Assembly (NCBI GenBank): GCA_037783545.1
Contig: JBBELK010000095.1
Span: 1,617,001 to 1,681,000, forward strand
Origin: Henricia sp. BOLD:AAB3569
Lineage: Eukaryota > Echinodermata > Asteroidea > Spinulosida > Echinasteridae
Length of the DNA: 64,000 nucleotides
Reading direction: 5' to 3'
Shown: positions 34,045 through 44,600 of the stretch, piece by piece
How positions within the stretch are numbered: the stretch's first letter is position 1
How the letters are laid out: each line of letters opens with the position of its first letter
Position numbers and translations under genes: made by a program
The notes under the pieces: generated by a model
Told to the model about the DNA's origin: nothing
Database searches by the model: none
What the model saw: the letters and a program-made list of their open reading frames with translations, nothing else

Positions 34045-34721
34045 GCCTTTAAAAAAGAATTACACTGTGGATTGTTTTCACTATGTTAAAGTGTTTGTAT
34101 TTATAAACACGTACGCGTGCAGTTGAACTTATAAACTAAACATGGGCGGGGGTGGGGTGTTTCGGGCCGCGTTCCCCTAGCAAAAATCCAGTGCCTCTCC
34201 AGATTCCCGCTAGAAAAAAATAAAGGAACTGCTATAAAATGGCAAGGAAAAATGCATGATAGGCGCCTAGCCGTACATGTAATTTAACTTAAAAACGTGT
34301 CCCCGCGTCCCCCTCCACTAGCAATGCCCTCGTTCCCCATTGACAAAACAAAGGTATTAATGGCAAAATGTCACTATTTTGACAAATAAATTGGCAAACA
34401 AATCTCCAAATAAGTATTGTTTCTCCTGTGTTAACCTATTGGGCCGACAATTTACAAGCAGCGAACATAAGATTCGGATTCAACATTATTGAAACTGTGC
34501 ACCATTTGAAACTGTGTCAACTCTGAAAGCATTTGCAGGCACTATGGTCAAAATACTGTTTTTGACCAAAAACGGGCAAATCCTGAATCCTTTCAGTCCA
34601 ACTAGCACAGGGTCATTTTGCATTAATAATGTAAACAATTACGTGCAATGTGGACCAGCGGTTTCGGATTCACGGCATAGTATGAAGATCACTTAAAAAG
34701 TCAAGACGATCGGAATTCGAT

Positions 34722-34793
34722 ACAAATAGCTCAATTGGTAGGCCATCTGCACGTTGATCAGAAGGTCCGCAGTTCGAATCCTGGAGGAGTCAA
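34722..34793 (+). tRNA. tRNA-like sequence (degenerate)
   Basis: A box TAGCTCAATTGG (34727-34738) and B box GTTCGAATCC (34772-34781) have normal spacing, but acceptor and anticodon stems do not pair well. It is probably a pseudo-tRNA or SINE head. Confidence 0.4.
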
Positions 34794-35993
34794 GTTGCTT
34801 TTTACTGCATCCAGATTTCCAAAATTCATGGACATTTGTCAACATTTGTATCAAATTTATTCAACCCGGTGCGGCGGTTCCTGGATTATAATCCCTACAA
34901 ATAATCACTTATTCAAGTCAAGACGAAGGCGAAGCTCAATATTTCTAGGCCTCTTACAAATTTTGGCCCAACCCCTACATGTATATTGAGATTGCAGTCA
35001 CATAATTATTCATTGCTAATGGGGATAGACCTACTGACTGCAAATGGGTTCCTTTTTCATTCTCAATCATGTCAATACACGTTGGTACGGCCAGGGCACT
35101 GAGCTTTATTGGGCCAGGGTGGATCGGGATCCAGTCTATTGTAATCCTAACTCGTGTCCAGATTAACGCGATGACACTGCATTTTGCAGTGGCAGCGATA
35201 GCTCGAGGTTGAGAAATACCGCGCGAGAAAGCGGCTTAAAGAGTCGATTTTTCTGACCTTTATTTCTAAGTTACGTGCAAATGGTTCAAATGTGAACAAG
35301 TGAAATATTATTCAGCATGTCTGAAGTTGCCCCTAAAAAGTAAAGACGAAACTGCAAGATACGGGCCTTTGGCCCATGGCCTAACGTGCATTTCCCCACG
35401 TGGCTCTATTGTTATCTGCCATTCTAGAAGACAAGCAATATAGTGACTGTGACCTTTTGACCCCCTGTGAAAGCGCCCAATAGACTTAACAAATCAGTGG
35501 CGACCAATGAATGGAATTCATGCCGCAACTTGCTTACACAATCTTTTTTTCCCTCAACAGGAACAGGAAACATAGAAGTCTTCTGATGATCATGGTGATC
35601 ACTTTTTAAATACGGAATGCCTAATAAAATTGTGCAAAATACAGCGATTTGAAGATAATCATACGCTTTATTGTATTAAAACTGAACAATAATGAGATAT
35701 GCAGAAAATCTCAATTATTGCTCATTCGATCAAGTCATGTGACCATGGATAAAAACTAATGGGGTCTTTTTTAACGAAGAAGAATAAAAATGTACATTAT
35801 TGTTGTGAAGTTGGATGGCAAGATTATCAACCGTGTTGCCAGGAATCGATGGTGTTTTTTTGGATATAAACTGTTTTATTCTGCAATGTGGCACACAAAC
35901 AAATTATGAAATATAAAGCCTTTCAAAACATGCCAATAGAGATATTTCGGAAAGTGAAACACATTTGATTTTCAGAGTAAAAACATTATTTAA

Positions 35994-36431
35994 AGTCGCA
36001 CTGCCCGTGTTTGGGCCGATTTGGGCGTACAATTTTTTCTAAAAGTTAAATAGGTCTTTTTCTAGAATATAAAAAGTTATCAGCTTTCATTTGGTATACC
36101 AAGAACGTAAAAATCCGTCAAGGATTAATGCCAGTCGATTAAAAACAAGAAATGATTGAAAGGCTGGCAGGTCATCGACAGGGTTATGACGTAAATGTAC
36201 ATGTGCGCGTACATGTGTACATTGTACACATACTATGTACATATGAGCGTACGCGCACATGTACAACATGTGAAGCACGTTTCAAGAAAAAGGCTTGTAT
36301 CTCCAATTCCCGACGTCGGAAATTTATGTTTTTGATATTTTTCGTTACAGAGACACGTAAGCTTTCTAAATTCGTTCGCTTGTGTAAATTAATTTTTGTA
36401 ATCCTTTCACCGAAACACGGGCAATGCAACT
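35994..36431. mobile_element. 438-bp MITE flanked by TTAA (unit 1 only)
   Basis: The ends AGTCGCACTGCCCGTGTTT and, inverted, AAACACGGGCAATGCAACT match at 17 of 19 positions. TTAA stands on both sides (35990-35993 and 36432-36435). Units 2 and 3 have the empty site (CATTATTTAAAGAAATG at about 47979 and 57939) with one TTAA. TTAA targets are used by the piggyBac and Kolobok superfamilies. The centre has alternating GTACATGTGCGCGTACATG-like sequence, with Z-DNA or cruciform potential. It is non-coding. Confidence 0.92.
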
Positions 36432-37586
36432 TTAAAGAAATGGGAACTTGGATAAAACACTCGTTTTCTATAACCATATCAGCTGATTGTAAATAGGGGG
36501 AATTAATACTAGAAATAAATAATGGAAACGAAAAATTTGAGTGTCATGGTCTTATTTGTTTACAGCTTCTCACCGTGGCTTAATAAGGGGCAATTTCCTG
36601 TTTAGAAGAAACATTTGCTTAGTACAAAAAAATATTTGCTTTGCAAAAAACTGGTAAGCAGTTAAAATCGAATTATGTCTTATTTTAACTGCTATTCCAT
36701 TTTTGCAAAGCTAGTAAATTTTGTATGCAGTAAAATGTTCTGCTATGAAATCGTCTATTTGAATGAATAATGCAAACATCCTGGGGCAACTTGAAGTCTT
36801 ATGTTTTTCTTTATTTTTCCCCTTGTGTTTTCCTGAAGTGTGATGCACCCCAAACAGTGCACTCTTTCTGTGATTTACTGCAATGAAATCTTCAAAGTTG
36901 AAAAAGGCTACATTTTATTGGTTTTACATCAAAACGAACAATAGTAATGTCTCAATAAACAAGTAATCCATCATATGCAGCAAAGACTAGGCATAAAGTT
37001 GTTTAGCAGTCATGGGCTCACGAAAAAAGTTCTTGCGCCAATCTATGCCATAAGTGTCATGTGACCAGGGGCCAATTCTGTGATAATTAAATTTTTGCTT
37101 TGTAATATCGTTTACCAGTGAAAATTGTATCTCAAATTGTGCTTTAGAAACAGCAGAATATTAATGAACATCGCACACGATTTTGGCCGGTCACCCATTT
37201 TGGCAATATAAAGCAAATAAATCCTGTACTAGTACTTTTAATAAGCAAATGTTTGGAATTGGCCCCAGGTGTCTAATGAGTATTTATGAAAGGAAACTCG
37301 GATTATTTTAATTCTTCATACATAGTCTTGGAATAAGCAAAAGTATGAAACTTTCATCATAAAAGAAGTGCTTATCCATAGTGACCAGTATTCAGATTGA
37401 CTAGTTTCAATGTTGCTTGGCAGTGGGTCTTGATGGCAGGAGCTATTGAGTGACGTCACTTAAGGAGATCCAAAAAAACCAAGGTTGTATTGAATCAAGA
37501 AAACTGGCCATATTGGAACATTTGTCATGGTGTCTTCGTAATTTGAGCCAGAGAACCAATGATTGCAGAATCTCTAGTACATCCTT
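36432..37586. other. Upstream region of gene 1, unassigned
   Basis: It is shared by all three units with few changes. Part of it (about 36780-36960) resembles, inverted, 27640-27780, so some of it is repeat-derived. The best ORF (37443-37928, minus) shows no domain. Confidence 0.4.
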
Positions 37587-37599
37587 GTTGCTTAGCAAC
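37587..37599 (+). promoter_or_regulatory. X-box-like motif GTTGCTTAGCAAC
   Basis: This perfect 13-bp inverted repeat fits the RFX X-box pattern (GTTGC..NAGCAAC); a half site TTAGCAAC follows at 37610. It is repeated at 49159-49171 and 59121-59133. It lies about 4.1 kb (unit 1) or 2.5 kb (units 2, 3) upstream of the start codon, farther than usual for a core X-box. Confidence 0.3.
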
Positions 37600-37625
37600 T
37601 GTATTTTCCTTAGCAACAAAGCCCA

Positions 37626-37769
37626 GCAGCCGATTTCACGAAACTTACGCAGTTGCGTAAGCCCACCTGCGCAATGTTTTATTGCGTAAGTCGCGCAACA
37701 ATTTAGCGACGATAACACGCAAGCTGTGGGGCTTGCGCAAGCTGCGCACTCTTTCGTGAAATCGGCTGC
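37626..37769. mobile_element. 144-bp MITE, GCAGCCGATTTCACGAAA ends (unit 1)
   Basis: An 18-bp perfect terminal inverted repeat encloses a core with several CTTACGC/GCGTAAG and GCTTGCGCAAGC palindromes. It is also present at the equivalent places in units 2 and 3, so it is older than the triplication. Confidence 0.92.
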
Positions 37770-38138
37770 AACATGAATATTTATTTCAAACAAATCTAAA
37801 CCGGAAAGACCAAATGCCTGCAGGTTATACTTGGATAAGGTTCTCCATGGGGTACTATTCCAAAATGGGCCATTATCAATGTTTCTTGACAGTAGGTTTT
37901 GATAACAAATACAATTAAGTGACGTCACTAAAATAAAATAAAAGGCCGTTGCCTATACGTTGCATGACATCGAGAAACCTGGTGACGTCAAAAACTTATT
38001 TCAGATCAACTAGCAGCAGACCACCGCCCAAGCATTTTCTGCTAAACGGCGTTATGAAATTGGCCCCAGGCTGGAGTCTATAGTGTAATCCGAGCAACAT
38101 TTGGTGAGCCCGCCCTCTTGTGATTATTCCATTGTTAC

Positions 38139-38193
38139 TGCGGTGTATTTATATTGTGACGTCATGTAAATACCTTGGAGATACACCGCAGTT
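38139..38193. repeat. Short hairpin ACTGCGGTGTAT..ATACACCGCAGT
   Basis: A 12-bp perfect inverted repeat has a 31-bp loop containing TGACGTCA. It lies directly upstream of the GIY-YIG fragment and is present in all three units. Confidence 0.7.
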
Positions 38194-38205
38194 TTCTTTC
38201 GTCGG

Positions 38206-38534
38206 ATTAGTCTATAGGATCCCTGGCCCTGTGAATGTGGGAAGTTGTATATCGGCGAGACTGGAAGGGACCTATACCCACCAGACTCGAAGAACAGAGA
38301 AGACTATGACAAATCAGCCATTGTCAAGCACTCCGTACAGTACAGCGAGGACATATCATCAACTGGGAAACCGCACAACTGATAGCGCCCATCGACAGAT
38401 GGCACCCAAGACGCATCAGGGAAGCCATCGAAATACACAAGCACGACACAGTACCCCAATACATTGGCTTCAACATCAGCAATATCTGGCACTCTCCATT
38501 AACCAACCAGATCGATGGATCACCTACACCCTAG
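38206..38534 (+). pseudogene. GIY-YIG endonuclease fragment of a Penelope-like element (unit 1)
   Basis: Reading across frames gives LVYRIP, then CGKLYIGETGRDLY, NREDYDKSAIVKHSV, and after a frameshift WHPRRIREAIEIHKHD, IGFNISNIWHSPL, then stop. This order (C..C.YIGETGR, then K.A...H, then RRIREAIEI) matches the GIY-YIG domain at the C-terminus of Penelope-like retroelements. At least one small loss at the C-x-C region, another around L-Y-P and an in-frame TGA-TAG after KPHN break it. No reverse transcriptase lies upstream. A 154-codon open frame in the wrong register overlaps it and is not a gene. Confidence 0.7.
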
Positions 38535-39595
38535 GTCCTCCCCCCACGACAGCCACTGCATGCCACAATGACACGTACCAGTGAGCACACCACGGCCAGG
38601 CACAGAATTAAGAGCATAACCACGCCTCCTCAACCGTACCCAAGCCATTCAGCTTGAGTGAACACATTGTACACTGAATGCCCGCAACCATACTTATGGG
38701 TGCACCCAAGTAAACAGGCAGAGATCCGTGCGCGAGCTCATGAATATTTTGTATGCCCTCAAGTTCTTCTTTATTGGGGAGAGTTGCGAGCTGAATGAGG
38801 GTGGTCTTGTGTATAATATGACCATCGTCGCGATGTTGGGTATTTTTTCTTGCAACCATAAACATTGTAGGCACTGTAGCTCCTAAAAGTGGCCCTATTT
38901 TGCTAGTAGCGTATGTGCCTTTGTTCCAAAATGGATGCTGGTCTGATTAGCAAGTTTCACTGCTGCAGGGGTTGTTTTGTTTCAAGTGGAAATTAGTGAA
39001 TAAAAGTGACGGATTACCCCCATGAAATTGAACAGAATTGAAAAGATGAGACTTCAGTGAGTATTCCGGGGGCAATTTCATAAAGCCGTTTAGCAAAAAT
39101 ATTTGCTTAAATCAAAAATTTGTCTGCTTTATATATATGGGTTATAAAAATGGTTTAATTTCTTTTAAATACATTATTAGGGGTCGTTTAAAGTTGTCAA
39201 CATTTTCAGTTCTACAAATAGTCGAAGACGGCCTGTGCGCTGTAAAATGTTGACATTTCATGCTAGGGCTATGCCTACTATATACCGACACAAACAAAAT
39301 TTTATTATAAAGTATGCCTATGGGGATCGAACTGTGACCATGGTGACTGCCCCCAATTACCAAGTTTGCAAACGTGGCATTTAATCTCTGTTCGTGTCTC
39401 AGCTCACAGTCACAGCCATGTAAACGAAACTTGAGTTTTGACATTGAATTAATTAATCGCGATCCCAAAAGAAAAAGGAGGCGGGGCTGCCAGGGAGTCT
39501 CGGAGAGCGAAATCTGTCGATTCCAAGTCGTTGGAATGGAAAACAAAAGATCGTTCGACCGGCTGACGTCATTCCGCCCGCGCACGTAGGTACGT
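38535..39595. other. Gene 1 upstream region, unassigned
   Basis: It is nearly identical in all units. ORFs on both strands (for example 39142-39585, minus) lack recognisable domains and are kept only because the duplication is recent. Confidence 0.4.
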
Positions 39596-39604
39596 GGCCC
39601 GCAC

Positions 39605-41205
39605 GCGTAATTTTTTTTCCCAGGATGGTAAAGGCCAATATTTGCATGTTTGCTTCCGATTGGCTGGATTTTTGACGTATTGATAAATTATTGTTCATGT
39701 TGGATGTACATTGCGTGCGTACCGTGTACTCGGTGAATAGCAAAACTCCTTTGCAATTGCAAGGTAGTCCTTGGCTGTGACTAGAAGTTGTACGATCACA
39801 TGACTCGTGTGTATAATTCCATGGTAATTCCAAGACCCAACCACTAAACAAAATGGCCTAGTCTGAAGGCAATTCTACCATGTGGTTTGTAGTACTGATT
39901 TCGAAGTTAGTATATACTTTTATATTCCCCTATGTTTTTTAGTTGGCCCAGCATTCTTTCGTAAAGAGCAAGGGGATTCCCCGGTGTCTCTGGCCATTTC
40001 TAATTTTAATTCTTCATGGGTTTCCTCACGCTTACGAGTGACAGTGCATGATGAGCACTATTGAGGAATCCTTGGTATGAATACCAGAAAGAAATAATAA
40101 TAATATAATAATAATAATAATGTGTTTTCTTCCTCCATGGTTGGCCCAAGGCCTACAGTAGGCTAATCACCAACAAATTATATACAGCGGGTGAAAATAT
40201 AATCGTTTTCTTATAGGCCTCCATCAACTTTAAATTAGGATCATTTTTAATTCAACAATGTGAACAGTTTGGTAAAAAATTAAGTTTGAGTTCACATGCA
40301 CCCTGGTTGCGCAAAACTAGTTTGCAGTACTGGGGAAAAAAATACGGTAGAATCCAGTGTGAGATTTGTACAGCATGTTCGTGCATGAGCTGTTCAAACT
40401 CAAAGGCTTTGGTGAGGTCAATACAGCAATAAATATCATTGGTAACGTACGTGATGACATGCGGAATGGAGGTCAAAGTTTGGTGCCTTTCCATGATCCA
40501 TCACACACAATTGTGAACGCATATACAATTTATGGTGAAAAATAGACCATACAACAATTACAAGGACTAAACATCTGAAACAAATAACTTACAACTTTTA
40601 CGTCACAAAGTCAATGATCATCATGAATTGATTGAAAACATATGTGCTAACGAGTTAGCCAGAATTTTCAAATATTAAGTATTTTCTTGGAAGATTTTGG
40701 TTTTCTTGGGCAAATATCTATGTTTATCATTTAAATAATTTCAGGTCGACATTTATTTCTTGCCGGGTTGAATAAAGCGCTGCATAAATTTATATTTGTG
40801 TCGTTGTTCTTAATTGTTATGGTTTCAATTTCTTCCCATCATAGAGCAAGGAAACGTTGCTCTAATCCCATATGTTGGAACTTAGAACAATTTCTTAAAT
40901 TCAAACAAAATATTGTAATGACATCAATCAAGTCATTTTTATTACCAAACTGTTCAATTCGACTACATGTACTTGTAAAGAGAGTAATTCTTTGGCAGTA
41001 ACTGAACATGGGCCTGGATTTCTTGTATTTGTGGTCAACGTACTTAGGCCACACACTGCACAACCAACCACACTGACAGTACAGTGTGCACTCTGCAGGT
41101 ATATGACATGTAATAAACAAGAACATGAATATGCATAATGATCTGACCAACCAAAGCGAGGTATGCAAATATTGGCCTTTACCATCCTTGGAAAAAAAAT
41201 TACGC
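39605..41205. mobile_element. 1,601-bp DNA transposon remnant, 9-bp target duplication (unit 1 only)
   Basis: The ends GCGTAATTTTTTTTCC and its inverse GGAAAAAAAATTACGC begin inverted repeats of about 43 bp (through GGATGGTAAAGGCCAATATT). GGCCCGCAC is duplicated at 39596-39604 and 41206-41214. Units 2 and 3 hold the single, unoccupied GGCCCGCAC (51170-51178 and 61134-61142). A 9-bp duplication is typical of Mutator-like and some Merlin elements. There is no recognisable transposase. An (AAT)n tract lies at about 40100. This is a non-autonomous copy. Confidence 0.95.
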
Positions 41206-41459
41206 GGCCCGCACCCGGCCCTGTCCGTCTTCAAGGAAGTAACAAAAGGACTGCTAACCAGTCTATTCCCATAATTCCTCGCGAAAAGTATAGAAAGTCC
41301 ACACTTTTTACTAGGCGTGCTCATGGAGTTCAACAAAAAGCAAAGAGAGGGTAAAGTTATCTTCACAAATTAACTAGTTTATTTGGATTTAATAGATTTA
41401 ACCTAGCCCAGGAATGAAGTCTTCATGAAGCCAACGTTATACAGAGTTTTGAACGCCGA

Positions 41460-41653
41460 GTATAATTTTGCCAAGGAGATGGCATTCTCGCATCACGCGT
41501 TGTCAAGCAAAAGAAAGTCGCGTTCGTCGCGCACGCGTCTTCGGCGGTAGGAAAATCGAATGTTGTTCTTACAATGTGACACTTTCGTTCATTGCTTATG
41601 CAGTGTTGCACGTGTTTGATTTGTTCCTAAGAAATCTTCTACAAAGTACTAGA
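41460..41653 (+). promoter_or_regulatory. CpG-rich 5' region of gene 1
   Basis: The sequence just upstream of the start codon contains a CG-dense patch (GTCGCGTTCGTCGCGCACGC around 41517-41536) within AT-rich surroundings. The frame is open upstream of the start codon but holds no in-frame ATG, so this is likely 5' UTR or core promoter. No TATA box is evident. Confidence 0.3.
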
Positions 41654-44600
41654 ATGCGAATTTTGCTGACAATTGCGATATTTTTGGGAGCTTCGGTCAT
41701 CAAGACTGCAAGGTGGGTTCTGGTTTATATTTTTAACATCTTTTTCCTTGCATTATTTTCATTAGGCCTAGGTCTACCATGATTACTAGTTAGGTTAACA
41801 TGGTTAAATTAACTTTAACCTTCAGGCAAGTTAGGTTGGCAGATTCATCAAATTTTCAAATTGCTCAAATCACATGAACTTTTTTAAAATTTATTTTTAC
41901 AATTGTAAAGTAAAGACTAGAGTAAACAAAAACAAACTGCAGTGATCAACACGAAACATTCTCCCAAAGAAATAGTAGGGGCCTAGGTTCTAAAACTAGT
42001 CACAATTTGGAGGCACAAAAATGAATATAAAAAGGCTCTCATTGCAGATTGTGAATCTGCCTAGCCTAGTACCAGCCTACTGAGGATTGTTAAATGTTGA
42101 TGACTTGTCCCAACCACCAAGTTAACATTAATACTAGGTCTAGGCCCAGTAAGTTTTTGTTTTACTATTTTCTATATAGGCCTAGGCCTAAAATAATTCA
42201 GTTAGACCTGAACAACCAAGTTTCCAAATAAAACAAAAAGGCCTAAATATTTTAGCGACAGCCAATCCTTTGTAATGACAATTGTATCTTTCTTCTTTGC
42301 AGTTCCCAGACCCTGAGCACCATCTCGGGTCCCTTCCAGGGCAATCCTGCCATCTCTGCCCCGACTAGTGGTGACTGCCTCTCAACTGTTGATTGGCATG
42401 ATATCATCTTCATCACTGCAGTCCCGATAGCTGCTGGCTTTGGACTGCTGCTGCTTGCTGCCTTTCTCAAAGATCTCAGACAGGCTTGCAAGGTAGGCCG
42501 ACAAGTCAACAAGTTTGTAAACTCACTGGCATTAAACAAATTCAACTTGGCTTTTTTATAGTCAGGATTCATTGTATTTAGTAATAGTAATATGATTTTT
42601 CCTTATATCTTTCCTTCAAACAGAGCAATGCAGCTCCTGGGTCCATCAGAGATAATCGGGCTGAAAATGAAAGCACCTATATCATAGACATAAACTACGG
42701 CGGCCGTTCAAAATGGGGTTCATTCCTGCGTTGGTGTGTCTGGCACAAATCATGTCGCAGAATCGGAAGCACGTGTTTTGTGAGACTCCAAGGAACTATT
42801 GGCTTCAGTGACTGGTAAGTTGATCAAGAAACTATTACATTCATTAAAAACAGATTACATGTTTGCACAACTTTTAAAAACAGGAACAACAGCATTACAT
42901 AACCAAAGAATCATGTCGATAAACTGCTTCGTAGAAATTTCAATCACATAGATGCAGTAATACTTCAGAAAAACTGACAAATCCATGCAAGTTTTTGTTG
43001 TGGTTGCGTACCATTGCTATACATGTATCAACACTTTTAGTCCGATTTTTCTTGTCATAATTTTGGTTAACCTGCAAATGTTGTATTGGGGCTTTAAGAG
43101 GACCCTGTGATTTTGTTAAGGTGATAATTGTATTTCGTTATTGTTCGTCCTCTAGGATGATTTTTCGTCTGTTTCATGGACTGAATTCGGAACAGCAAAC
43201 CCTAACAACACCTCAGTCCATCGGGGAAATTGTAACCGCGCAGGTACGCTTGGTGAAGATGAATCGACCGATTTTTGGATACCGCTTCCATACCAGTATT
43301 GGAGCCCGTCTGCGAGGAATCATCAACAGGGCATGTGATACGTAAGTTTAGCTTCAATTTTTTCGTTTCTCCTATCTTGAACTAGGATTTCACAATCTCG
43401 TGGTTTTGACCCATAAATGGTATATTTGTCTACTTTTACTTGTGAAATAACGTGTGGGGGTTTTTCCTGAATGACTTGTTTAGTATATATACGCCAATCT
43501 GAGAGCTGAAGTCATGTTCCGTGTACGTCTGCCATAACTGGGAGCCATCCAGTGCCATGAACTGTGGGTTTTGTGTTGATGATAAGCTGTTACATTATGT
43601 TGTCACTTTGAACAATTTTGTGCGTTTATTTGCTTGCGAAGCCTATACGCGTACGGTTTGTGCGCTGTTCGATTTAACAACAACACAGAGCACCAAGTTC
43701 ATGGCAGTGGATTCGTCTATACATGACTCTGAAATGACGTCACTTCCTACAAATTGTCACGTGCCTAAGGATCTTGAGTGTAATAGGCTGCGATGTATTT
43801 CGAACAAATTTCAAGCAAGATGCTCGTACTTGAATGCGTTATAGTACCATTTTCCCCGATACAAAGATGGCATCTGTGAGAGTGGTCAATAGACACCGTA
43901 TCGAATAGCGGCCACCTTGTGGGGTAACTTTTTATATTTAAATTGAAAAGTTGATATAAAATTACAGATTTATAAGAAGTACAGATTTAATAAAAAAAAA
44001 CCTCAAATGTTGAAGCGGGAAAGATTAAAGATTTTCCTAGAAAATACTTATAAAAATGTTCAGACAGTCTCATGTGTTTTGTGCTCAAAATCTGATAAAG
44101 CCATTACTATAACTACTTAATTCTTTCCTTTAAATTTAGTCAATAATGTAAACACAAAATGTGCAACCATTCACGTCCTCAAGCAACAAAGAAACTGCCC
44201 TATACAAGATGGCAGCTATTCGATACGGTCTACATGTATATGGTGGTTCCGTACAAGATGTGAATTGCTGTAATTTTGACATTGTCCCTGATGGCACTCT
44301 GTGAATTTGCGAAATATTGAATGATTACCTTTATGAACATTTTAAGAAAACTTATTCAGATTTTTTCGATCTAACTTAACAAAAAAACGAGAAAAAAACC
44401 AACACATTTATATGTACCACCTTGGATAACAAAATATTTGACCACCTACAACCTGGCAACAAAAATAACATCAAAAATGTTTGTTAATGTCTTATTTAAA
44501 TCCTTTTAAGAAGTCTTATAGCAATATTTGATGCCATGTAAGCCATCTGATCTAATGACTATTGTCTATAAGACCAAACATGATAAACATAATATTTAGG

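Larger units (their letters stand above)
33461..35384. mobile_element. 1.9-kb composite element with ~180-bp inverted ends
   Basis: The left arm (33461 to about 33642: TTAGGCCATGGGCCAAA, then TTTCGTCTTTACTTTTTAGG, CACTTGTTCACATTTGAAC, AATAAAGGTCAGAAAAATCG) is mirrored at about 35240-35384, ending GGCCATGGCCTAA-like. Just inside sits a second inverted pair, TAGACTGGTTCCCG (33643) against CGGGATCCAGTCTA (ending 35138), so one element is nested in another. The interior also has a 113-bp hairpin and a tRNA-like sequence. The right end abuts the first base of the 9.96-kb unit homology. No transposase is seen. Confidence 0.75.

Noticed and set aside
38120..38584. 154-codon ORF conserved in three units
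   Set aside because: It overlaps the GIY-YIG fragment mostly in the wrong frame; conservation is due to recent duplication, not selection.
39142..39585. 147- to 204-codon minus-strand ORFs upstream of the genes (also 50715-51329 and 60679-61293)
   Set aside because: No domain; length changes with the 1.6-kb insertion; runs antisense across the 5' region of the gene.
40252..40494. Minus-strand peptide with IDLTKAFEFE, like reverse transcriptase motif A
   Set aside because: Only about ten residues fit; the rest shows no reverse transcriptase blocks and the element has DNA-transposon ends.
41468..41653. Earlier start for gene 1 giving a 62-residue extension
   Set aside because: The codon at 41468 is TTG, and there is no in-frame ATG before 41654, which directly begins a good signal peptide.
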